In this document: positions 1-4,496 of the stretch, piece by piece
Layout of the letters: the number at the start of each line of letters is the position of its first letter
Position numbering within the stretch: position 1 is the first letter of the stretch
Origin: Hyphomicrobiales bacterium
Lineage (GTDB): Bacteria > Pseudomonadota > Alphaproteobacteria > Rhizobiales > Xanthobacteraceae
Direction: 5' to 3'
DNA length: 6,281 bases
Assembly (NCBI GenBank): GCA_003164375.1
Contig: PLTE01000032.1
Location: 6,591 to 12,871 of the forward strand
Notes under the pieces: generated by a model
What the model was told of the DNA's origin: nothing
Database searches by the model: none
Seen by the model: the letters and a program-made list of their open reading frames with translations, nothing else
Translations under genes and position numbers: made by a program

Positions 1-213
1 GCCGGCGCGGACGCATTTCTGCGCGGTCACGGCGCGCGAATAAGGCCGCTTTTCGAGGCCGGTGAAGACGTTCTTGAACTGCACCATGCCGGCATTGGTG
101 AACATCAGCGTCGGGTCGTTGCGCGGCACGAGCGGCGACGACGGCACGACTTCGTGCCCCTCGCGGGCAAAATAAGCGAGGAAGGCCGACCTGATATCGT
201 TGACGCCTGACAT
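1..213 (-). CDS. alaS: Alanyl-tRNA synthetase, N-terminal part (cut by left edge)
   Basis: Reading the minus strand from an ATG at 213-211 gives 71 codons, open to the window edge. The product starts MSGVNDIRSAFLAYFAREGH and includes LVPRNDPTLMFTNAGMVQFK and the run TAQKCVRAG. These are hallmarks of the class II catalytic core at the N-terminus of AlaRS, which charges tRNA-Ala in the cytoplasm using ATP and alanine. About 70 of an expected 870-890 residues are visible, so the editing and C-Ala domains lie outside the window. The start is the conserved AlaRS start; only a weak purine-rich stretch (AGAGAG, about a dozen bases upstream) serves as a ribosome binding site. The gene is divergent from the reductase gene at 317, with a perfect palindrome in the gap. 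Identification is secure. Confidence 0.96.
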   Translation of the reverse strand, partial: MSGVNDIRSAFLAYFAREGHEVVPSSPLVPRNDPTLMFTNAGMVQFKNVFTGLEKRPYSRAVTAQKCVRAG

Positions 214-240
214 GTTGGGGCAACTCTCTAACGAGACGAT

Positions 241-260
241 GCTTTCCTGTCCAGGAAAGC
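241..260. promoter_or_regulatory. Perfect 20-bp palindrome between alaS and the divergent reductase gene
   Basis: GCTTTCCTG (241-249), TC, CAGGAAAGC (252-260) forms perfect 9-bp arms with a 2-base spacer. It lies 28-47 bases upstream of the alaS ATG and 57-76 upstream of the chosen reductase ATG. A second, weaker dyad follows at 271-292 (CGGCGG, 10 bases, CCGCCG). On the minus strand a TTGAAT (270-265) just precedes the palindrome, so it would fall in the spacer of an alaS promoter, a classical repressor position. No transcription factor can be named. If transcribed in the alaS leader, the dyad could instead act as an RNA hairpin, although the 2-base loop makes a DNA operator the better guess. 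Confidence 0.4.
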
Positions 261-278
261 GGGGATTCAACGGCGGAA

Positions 279-306
279 TTGATGTACCGCCGGAACCGGA
301 TATAAG
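279..306 (+). promoter_or_regulatory. Possible promoter of the reductase gene (weak)
   Basis: TTGATG (279-284), a 16-base spacer and TATAAG (301-306) resemble a sigma70-type promoter facing the reductase gene. Transcription would then start only a few bases before the ATG at 317, implying a nearly leaderless mRNA. That fits the absence of a Shine-Dalgarno sequence there. This is pattern matching only. Confidence 0.2.
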
Positions 307-316
307 CGCTCTGGCA

Positions 317-1267
317 ATGAACGAAGAGAGTAGCATCCCCCTCCCCGTCACGCTGCAGGACCGATTGCATCAAGGCGGGCCCCACCAGCGCTTCGTCATG
401 ACCGCGGAGCTTGCGCCGCCGGTTTCCTGCGAGGCGCAGGAGGTATTGCGCAAGGCGGCCGCGCTAAAGGGCCTCGCCGACGCGGTCAATGTCACCGACG
501 GCGCCGGCGCCCGCGCCCATATGGGCGCGCTCGCGGCGGCTACCCTCCTGATCGGCGCCGGCATCGAGCCGATCCTCCAGATCACCTGCCGCGACAAGAA
601 CCGCATTGCGCTGCAAAGCGAGATGATGGGAGCTGCCGCGCTCGGTATCCGCAACCTGCTGCTACTGACCGGCGACGACCCGAAGTCGGGCGATCAGCCC
701 GACACCAAGCCGGTGTTCGACGTCGATTCGAAGACGCTGATCGAGACCGCGCGGCGGCTGCGCGACGAAGGCACACTGCCGACCGGCCGCAAGGTGGCGG
801 GCCACGCTGCCTTCTTTATCGGCGCGGCCGACATGCCGATTGATCCGCCGCCCGGCTTCCAGCCGAACGGGCTCCTCGCCAAGGCCAAATCGGGCGCGCA
901 ATTCGTCCAGACGCAGTTCTGCATGGATGCCGCGATCGTGCGCCGTTACGTCGGGGTGCTCGAACAAGCCGGCCTGACGCGCCAGCTCGCCATCCTCATC
1001 GGCATCAATCCGCTGCGCTCGGCGAAATCGGCGCAATGGATGAAAAGCCACCTCTACGGCACCATCATTCCCGATGCGTTTGTGGAGCGGATGGAGAAAG
1101 CCACCGACGCGGCACGCGAAGGCGTGCGCATCTGCGTCGAATTGATCGAAGAGCTCTCGACCATTCCCGGCGTCGCCGGCGTCCACATCATGGCGCCGGG
1201 CAACGACGCGGCGATTGTGGAGGTGATTGCGGCAGCCAGAGCGCAGATGCAACAGGCCGCCGGCTAG
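317..1267 (+). CDS. Methylenetetrahydrofolate reductase family protein (MetF-like)
   Basis: The 316-residue product belongs to the MetF/MTHFR family, flavin (FAD) TIM-barrel enzymes that reduce 5,10-methylene-THF to 5-methyl-THF in cytoplasmic one-carbon metabolism. Visible family signatures are FVMTAELAPPVSC (27-38, with the catalytic-type Glu at 31), QITCRDKNR (88-96), the run QSEMMGAAALGIRNLLLLTGD (100-120, Asp120 in the flavin-contacting position), GAQFVQTQFCMD (193-204) and GVAGVHIMAPG (285-295). The length is close to E. coli MetF (about 296). The frame is open upstream to TTG 200 and ATG 212 and 239, but those starts overlap alaS or precede conserved sequence. ATG 317 gives the usual N-terminus, though it has no good ribosome binding site. 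No metH or methyltransferase gene is adjacent, so it could be the biosynthetic enzyme or a paralogue serving methyl-group catabolism. I therefore give no symbol. Its stop interlocks with that of the convergent OsmC gene. Confidence 0.88.
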   Translation: MNEESSIPLPVTLQDRLHQGGPHQRFVMTAELAPPVSCEAQEVLRKAAALKGLADAVNVTDGAGARAHMGALAAATLLIGAGIEPILQITCRDKNRIALQSEMMGAAALGIRNLLLLTGDDPKSGDQPDTKPVFDVDSKTLIETARRLRDEGTLPTGRKVAGHAAFFIGAADMPIDPPPGFQPNGLLAKAKSGAQFVQTQFCMDAAIVRRYVGVLEQAGLTRQLAILIGINPLRSAKSAQWMKSHLYGTIIPDAFVERMEKATDAAREGVRICVELIEELSTIPGVAGVHIMAPGNDAAIVEVIAAARAQMQQAAG

Positions 1268-1743
1268 CCAATTCGCGCCTCCACCGTCCGGATATCGATC
1301 TCAGATTTCAATGTTCGGTGCACCGGACATTTGTCGGCGATCTCCAACAGCCGCGCGCGCTGTTCGGCATTAAGCTCCCCCTCAAGCGTGATAATACGCT
1401 CAATACGATCGAGCATGCCTTCCTTGGTTTCGCATTCCGCACAATCGGTGGCGTAAACCCGGCTGTGGCGAAGCCGGACTTGCGTGCGCAGGAGCGGGAG
1501 CTTCTTGTGATCGGCATAGAGCCGCAGCGTCATCGCGGTGCAGGCGCCAAGCGCGGCGAGCAAGAGATCGTAGGGACCGGGACCGCTGCCGAGCCCGCCT
1601 GCGTCCTTCGGCTCGTCCGCAATCAGGTGATGCCGGCCGGAGATGATCTCCTGCTGGAATCGGCCGTGCAACGTTTCGCGCACCAGGACGGTGTTGAATG
1701 GGGCGTCCTCCGTATCGCTGAAAGCGGACTGTTCGGTCGCCAT
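1264..1743 (-). CDS. OsmC/Ohr family protein (predicted thiol peroxidase-like)
   Basis: The 159-residue product carries the OsmC-fold signature: GRFQQEI (27-33), GGLGSGPGPYDLLLAALGACTAMTLRLYA (49-77 region) with Cys68, and DKCPVHRTL (137-145) with Cys139. The two cysteines match the redox-active pair of OsmC/Ohr proteins, which reduce organic hydroperoxides in the cytoplasm. Two extra cysteines sit in a CAEC motif (101-104) in the middle loop. I cannot separate OsmC from the uncharacterised OsmC-like branches. The ATG at 1743-1741 is supported by AGGAG seven bases upstream on the minus strand. It is convergent with the reductase gene, sharing a CTAG at the stop codons, and divergent from the toxin gene. 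No clear promoter is seen in the 83-bp gap. Function is inferred from family membership. Confidence 0.9.
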   Translation of the reverse strand: MATEQSAFSDTEDAPFNTVLVRETLHGRFQQEIISGRHHLIADEPKDAGGLGSGPGPYDLLLAALGACTAMTLRLYADHKKLPLLRTQVRLRHSRVYATDCAECETKEGMLDRIERIITLEGELNAEQRARLLEIADKCPVHRTLKSEIDIRTVEARIG

Positions 1744-1807
1744 GGACGGCTCCTGGGCTAGAGTAAGCCGCTAACATATGCGGTTGGTCGACTGAAAATG
1801 TGCCATT

Positions 1808-1833
1808 ATTGACACAATCGGCTATCATGATAG
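1808..1833. promoter_or_regulatory. Candidate operator of the toxin-antitoxin operon (two dyads)
   Basis: Two short dyads lie directly before and over the toxin start codon: ATTG-ACA-CAAT (1808-1818) and the perfect 12-bp palindrome CTATCATGATAG (1822-1833), whose centre contains the toxin ATG (1827-1829). Toxin-antitoxin operons of this type are usually autorepressed by the HTH antitoxin at such dyads. A TTGACA (1809-1814) overlaps the first dyad but has no convincing -10 at the right distance. Autoregulation is inferred; the palindromes are seen directly. Confidence 0.4.
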
Positions 1834-2177
1834 ACCGCTCCAAGAAGATCGCGGCCCGCTTCTATCGCAGCGCGATGGGCCGGAATCCCGTCCGGGATTG
1901 GCTTCTCGAATTGGACAAGGAGGACCGCCGCGTTATTGGAAAGGATATTCAGAAAGTCGAGTTCGGTTGGCCGATCGGCATGCCGTATTGCCGTCCGCTC
2001 GGACACGGACTCTGGGAAGTGCGCAGTGACCTCTTACGCGGTCGTATCGCACGGGTGATCTTCTCAATCGTCGGCGGCGAGATGGTCCTACTGCACGGCA
2101 TTGAAAAGAAAACACAAAAGACGCCCACGCATGACATCGAACTTGCCTTGAAGCGCAAGCGGGAAATCGAAAGATGA
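1827..2177 (+). CDS. Type II toxin, HigB/Gp49-like (RelE superfamily)
   Basis: The 116-residue basic protein has the pattern of the phage-derived Gp49-like/HigB toxins of the RelE/ParE superfamily, which cleave mRNA, usually at the ribosome. Seen in order are RNPVRDWLLEL (19-29), RPLGHGLWEVRSDL (56-69), the core strand RIARVIFS (73-80), and the C-terminal signature LLHGIEKKTQKTPTHDIELA (88-107). Conserved basic residues such as Arg66, His90 and the lysines around 94-98 are candidates for RNA contact and catalysis. The frame is open upstream to GTG 1800, but ATG 1827 gives the normal length. Neither start has a Shine-Dalgarno sequence, consistent with low toxin expression. The stop overlaps the antitoxin start (ATGA, 2174-2177), so translation is probably coupled. 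The toxin-first order is that of higBA/tad-ata modules. The neutralising partner and activity are inferred from family and context. Confidence 0.88.
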   Translation: MIDRSKKIAARFYRSAMGRNPVRDWLLELDKEDRRVIGKDIQKVEFGWPIGMPYCRPLGHGLWEVRSDLLRGRIARVIFSIVGGEMVLLHGIEKKTQKTPTHDIELALKRKREIER

Positions 2178-2485
2178 AAACGAAAAGAACAGTGAGAAAG
2201 AAGAACGGTTCCATCGATCGCACCGAGACCTTCGATGAGTTTCTCGCCAAAGAAGGCCTGCTGGCGGAAACCGAGGATACCGCGATCAAGGAAATCATCG
2301 CCGACCAGATCAAAGTCGCGATGGACAAGCAGCATTTGAGCAAGACTGCAATGGCCGCGCGGATGAAAACAAGCCGCCGTCAACTCGACCGTTTGCTTGA
2401 TCCTAATAACCCCTCCGTCACGCTGGCGACATTACGGCGTGCGGCGATTGCGGTGGGACGGACACTGAGGGTGGAATTGGAGTAG
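2174..2485 (+). CDS. HTH antitoxin of the HigA/XRE type
   Basis: The 103-residue protein begins inside the toxin stop (ATGA). Its N-terminal half is charged, with a basic start (MKTKRTVRKKNG). The C-terminal half is a helix-turn-helix of the HigA/XRE kind: helices around DQIKVAMDKQHL (44-55), SKTAMAARMKTSRRQLDRLL (56-75) and the stretch SVTLATLRRAAIAVG (81-95), ending RTLRVELE. Such proteins bind and neutralise the toxin and repress their own operon. The candidate DNA targets are the dyads at 1808-1833. A weak GGGA lies nine bases upstream, so expression probably depends on coupling to toxin translation. Unusually for antitoxins that end in the HTH, about 45 residues precede it, and these could wrap the toxin (inference). 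No terminator follows, and the next gene starts 30 bases on, so read-through into it is possible. Confidence 0.87.
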   Translation: MKTKRTVRKKNGSIDRTETFDEFLAKEGLLAETEDTAIKEIIADQIKVAMDKQHLSKTAMAARMKTSRRQLDRLLDPNNPSVTLATLRRAAIAVGRTLRVELE

Positions 2486-2515
2486 CAGAGCAGTTTCCTA
2501 CTAGGATTCTATAAA

Positions 2516-3121
2516 ATGAATCTGAACTTTTTGGGTGATGCGCTGGATTATTGGAAGGGGGCTATATTTACTGACCTCCGCTCGGAGAAGTTAGTCAGCA
2601 ATTTTCGAGTAGACGCGATGGCGACCGACACGCGGCAGCCAACCGACCAAACCTTGTTTGCCCGGCTTCTTCGAATTCAGGAAAGCCAACTGATATCGCA
2701 TGCCTATAATTTGCGCCAAGCTCGGCGTCAGTATTTCTCGGAAATTTCTTCGAAGGGTGACTTATTTCTGGATCCCGACACCGGAATAAATACCGGACCT
2801 GTAAAACGGATCGAGCAGTACCTTCAGCCATCGGAGTTATTTGAAATATTGCAAGCGAATAAAGACCGATTAGCAATCGTGTATCAGCATGTTCGAGCCG
2901 AAAAAACACGACAAAGACTTGATAAGATTCTGGCTACGCTGGAACGCGAAAGAAAGGGACATTTTTTTGCTCTTCCTATGAATCAGGAACAGTTGCCCTA
3001 CTGTTTTTCAGTCACAATAGTGATCGTGTACAATCTGTGCGCAGCTATTTTTGTCGTCTGCTTGGTGCACACGCATCACTCCGGGTTGGCTTCTGGAATT
3101 ACTGAACTAAAGTCAACTTGA
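2516..3121 (+). CDS. AT-rich conserved-looking hypothetical protein, probable -1 frameshift near the C-terminus
   Basis: The uninterrupted frame encodes 201 residues. The ATG has AGGA nine bases upstream. I do not recognise a named family. Motifs that look constrained are NFLGDALDYWKG (4-15), ARLLRIQESQLI (49-60), YFSEISSKGDLFLDPDTGINTG (73-94), with acidic residues Asp82, Asp86 and Asp88 at the end of a likely beta strand, and RLAIVYQHVRAEK (118-130). The alternation of hydrophobic strands and helices suggests a Rossmann-like alpha/beta domain; enzymatic activity is unknown. After a T7 run at codons 150-151 the frame gives an odd tail with one hydrophobic stretch (164-184). The -1 frame instead gives FCSSYESGTVALLFFS and a tail ending at 3105 (about 196 residues in all), which looks like the genuine C-terminus. 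It may therefore be a recent pseudogene, a sequencing error or a frameshifted gene. GC content is about 40-47% in lines I counted, against 60-80% in flanking genes, suggesting transfer. It may share the toxin-antitoxin transcript. Confidence 0.7.
   Translation: MNLNFLGDALDYWKGAIFTDLRSEKLVSNFRVDAMATDTRQPTDQTLFARLLRIQESQLISHAYNLRQARRQYFSEISSKGDLFLDPDTGINTGPVKRIEQYLQPSELFEILQANKDRLAIVYQHVRAEKTRQRLDKILATLERERKGHFFALPMNQEQLPYCFSVTIVIVYNLCAAIFVVCLVHTHHSGLASGITELKST
2962..2968 (+). other. T7 homopolymer in -1 slippery phase (frameshift point)
   Basis: The zero frame reads CAT TTT TTT GCT, so the run is in the T TTT TTT phase of a canonical X XXY YYZ -1 slippery heptamer. Slipping by -1, or adding a single T, continues into the plausible tail. 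Two short stems follow: TTCCT/AGGAA (2973-2977 with 2985-2989) starts four bases after the run, and AACAGT/ACTGTT (2988-2993 with 3000-3005) follows it. Both are weak. Whether this is recoding, polymerase slippage, mutation or a read error cannot be decided here. Confidence 0.5.
2968..3105 (+). other. Alternative C-terminal coding segment in the -1 frame
   Basis: Read from 2968 in the -1 frame this segment gives 45 residues beginning CSSYESGTVALLFFSHNSDR and closing LRVGFWNY, with TGA at 3103-3105. The strand-turn-strand look of the first half and the terminal aromatic strand resemble the closing part of a folded alpha/beta domain. The zero-frame tail contains Cys- and Val-rich hydrophobics typical of an out-of-frame read. 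I infer that this is the ancestral C-terminus of the gene at 2516. Confidence 0.55.
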
Positions 3122-3139
3122 GGACCAAAAGCTCGCGCC

Positions 3140-4315
3140 TCATCTCCCCAGCTCCCGCATCGCCGCATCGAGCCCTTCGATAGTCAGCGGAAACATGCGG
3201 CCGCCGAGAACCTGCCGCATCATGCTGATCGAGGCCGTGGTGTCCCACTCGTGTTCGGGCACCGGATTGAGCCAGACGCAGGACGGATAGGTCTTAGCCA
3301 CCCGCTCCATCCAGACGCGGCCCGATTCTTCGTTGAAATGCTCGACCGAACCGCCCGGCGCCATGATCTCGTAAGGCGACATCGCGGCGTCGCCGACGAA
3401 GATCACTTTGTAGTCGTGCGGATAGGTGTGCAGCACGTCCCAGGTCGGCGTCGTCTCGGTCCAGCGCCGGGCGTTCTGTTTCCACACTTTCTCGTACAGG
3501 CAATTGTGGAAATACAGGTGCACAAGGTGCTTGAACTCGGTCTTGGCGGCGGAGAACAATTCTTCGGTGGTCTTGACGTGCCAATCCATCGAGCCGCCGA
3601 CGTCGAGAAACAACAGCACCTTGATGGTGTTGTGGCGCTCCGGCCGCATCAGAATATCGAGATAGCCTTTGTGCGCGGTGCCTTTGATGGTGCCGTCGAG
3701 GTCGAGTTCGTCCGGCGCGCCGGTGCGGGCGAATTTGCGCAGGCGCCGCAGCGCGATCTTGATGTTGCGGGTGCCGAGCTCGACGTCGCCGGCAAGATCG
3801 CGAAACTCGCGCTTATCCCAAACCTTCACCGCGCGGAAATTGCGGTTGGTATCCTGGCCAATGCGCACGCCTTCGGGATTGTAGCCGTAGGCACCGAACG
3901 GTGAGGTGCCGGCGGTGCCGATCCACTTTTTGCCGCCCTGGTGGCGGCCTTTTTGCTCGGCGAGCCGTTGGCGCAGCGTTTCGAGAAGCTTTTCGAGACC
4001 GCCCATCGCCTCGATCTGCTTCTTCTCCTCCGCCGTGAGATATTTCTCGGTCAGTTTTTTCAGCCACTCGGCGGGGATTTCCGCGTTGAGCGCGTCCGCG
4101 ACGAGGTCGAGGCCCTTGAAGACGTGGCCGAATACGCGGTCGAACTTGTCGAGATTGCGCTCGTCCTTCACCAGCACCGTGCGCGACAAATAATAGAAAT
4201 CCTCGACGCGGCGAGAGGCGACGTCCTTCTCCATCGCCTCCATAAGCGTGAGATATTCGCGCAGCGTCACCGGAACGCCCGCCTGCTTCAACTCGTGAAA
4301 GAAGGTTGCGAACAT
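3140..4315 (-). CDS. VWA domain-containing protein, CoxE-like family
   Basis: The 391-residue product matches CoxE-like von Willebrand factor A proteins. The N-terminal part (MFATFFHELKQAGVPVTLRE) is the typical start. A charged helical linker (about 80-130) is followed by WIGTAGTSPFGAYGYNPEGV (131-150), found in this family. The VWA domain spans roughly 230-391. Its metal-ion-dependent adhesion site reads DVGGS (238-242), with a glycine where the canonical DxSxS has its first serine, and VGDAAMSP (307-314) supplies a later acidic ligand. There is no signal peptide or membrane segment, so the protein is cytoplasmic. Such proteins often work with a MoxR-type AAA ATPase in metallocentre or complex assembly; no such gene is adjacent here. 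No good ribosome binding site precedes the ATG at 4315; the nearest AGGA is 13 bases away. It converges on the AT-rich gene at 2516 with no terminator seen. Confidence 0.9.
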   Translation of the reverse strand: MFATFFHELKQAGVPVTLREYLTLMEAMEKDVASRRVEDFYYLSRTVLVKDERNLDKFDRVFGHVFKGLDLVADALNAEIPAEWLKKLTEKYLTAEEKKQIEAMGGLEKLLETLRQRLAEQKGRHQGGKKWIGTAGTSPFGAYGYNPEGVRIGQDTNRNFRAVKVWDKREFRDLAGDVELGTRNIKIALRRLRKFARTGAPDELDLDGTIKGTAHKGYLDILMRPERHNTIKVLLFLDVGGSMDWHVKTTEELFSAAKTEFKHLVHLYFHNCLYEKVWKQNARRWTETTPTWDVLHTYPHDYKVIFVGDAAMSPYEIMAPGGSVEHFNEESGRVWMERVAKTYPSCVWLNPVPEHEWDTTASISMMRQVLGGRMFPLTIEGLDAAMRELGR

Positions 4316-4379
4316 CGGGGCATTCTAATCCTGGGGCCCAGTGTCCGGCTACTTTCGCCATTTCCGACTGCTTGCTCTC

Positions 4380-4408
4380 ATCTAATGACCATCAAGTTAT
4401 TGTTTCAA
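4380..4408 (-). promoter_or_regulatory. Possible promoter of the VWA gene (weak)
   Basis: On the minus strand TTGAAA (4408-4403) is followed after 17 bases by TTAGAT (4385-4380), which matches TATAAT poorly. It would give a leader of roughly 60 bases before the ATG at 4315. It lies 13 bases from the first PadR-type repeat (4421), so the divergent regulator could influence it. This is low-confidence pattern matching. Confidence 0.2.
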
Positions 4409-4427
4409 AACGATTTTATCCTATCTA
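4400..4427 (+). promoter_or_regulatory. Possible distal padR promoter with -10 inside the first operator
   Basis: TTGTTT (4400-4405), 16 bases, TATCTA (4422-4427). The -10 is the first part of the 19-bp repeat at 4421, so repressor binding would occlude it. The surrounding 60 bases (4381-4440) are only about 27% GC, far below the genes. A similar element recurs at 4438-4466. Confidence 0.35.
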
Positions 4428-4439
4428 AAGATATATCTT
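4421..4439. repeat. Operator-like 19-bp repeat, copy 1 (PadR-type)
   Basis: CTATCTAAAGATATATCTT, identical to the copy at 4460-4478. It contains the perfect 12-bp palindrome AAGATATATCTT (4428-4439) and the overlapping dyad TATCT-AA-AGATA. AT-rich dyads of this kind upstream of a padR gene are typical of autoregulatory PadR sites. Binding is inferred. Confidence 0.65.
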
Positions 4440-4466
4440 GCGTTATTACGTTTAATGATCTATCTA
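4438..4466 (+). promoter_or_regulatory. Possible proximal padR promoter with -10 inside the second operator
   Basis: TTGCGT (4438-4443), 17 bases, TATCTA (4461-4466). The -10 lies in the second repeat in the same register as the distal promoter's -10 lies in the first. Transcription would start near 4473, just ahead of the strong ribosome binding site at 4482-4488. Both elements are inferred. Confidence 0.35.
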
Positions 4467-4478
4467 AAGATATATCTT
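4460..4478. repeat. Operator-like 19-bp repeat, copy 2 (PadR-type)
   Basis: Perfect copy of 4421-4439, shifted by 39 bases, with its palindrome AAGATATATCTT at 4467-4478. It ends three bases before the padR ribosome binding site, so an occupied site would block initiation and early transcription. The 39-base spacing is slightly under four helical turns, placing both sites on nearly the same face of the helix. Confidence 0.65.
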
Positions 4479-4481
4479 AAC

Positions 4482-4488
4482 AAGGAGA
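4482..4488 (+). promoter_or_regulatory. Ribosome binding site deciding the padR start
   Basis: AAGGAGA eight bases before ATG 4497 is the best Shine-Dalgarno sequence in the window. It fixes the start there rather than at the in-frame ATG 4455, which lies upstream of and within the operator region. Confidence 0.8.
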
Positions 4489-4496
4489 ACTACAGA

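Noticed and set aside
200..316. Upstream TTG/ATG starts for the reductase gene
   Set aside because: The added residues are unlike the family, overlap the alaS start and the palindrome, and have no ribosome binding site.
1036..1761. Long plus-strand open frame across the end of the reductase gene and the OsmC gene
   Set aside because: Its protein is Arg/His/Gly-rich low-complexity sequence with no motifs, and it runs antisense to the well-supported OsmC gene. It is a shadow frame of GC-rich codons.
2595..2909. Minus-strand open frame in the AT-rich block
   Set aside because: No domain or start signal, and the plus strand carries constrained motifs over the same bases.
3119..3142. TGAGG/CCTCA inverted repeat as a terminator between the AT-rich gene and the VWA gene
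   Set aside because: A five-pair stem with a 14-base loop and no T-tract on either strand is too weak.
3251..3904. Plus-strand open frame opposite the VWA gene
   Set aside because: It mirrors VWA codons in an antisense frame and has no ribosome binding site or motif; the minus-strand VWA protein is clear.
4421..4478. CRISPR-like direct repeats
   Set aside because: Only two 19-bp copies with one 20-bp gap, placed at a promoter before a regulator; operator sites explain them better.
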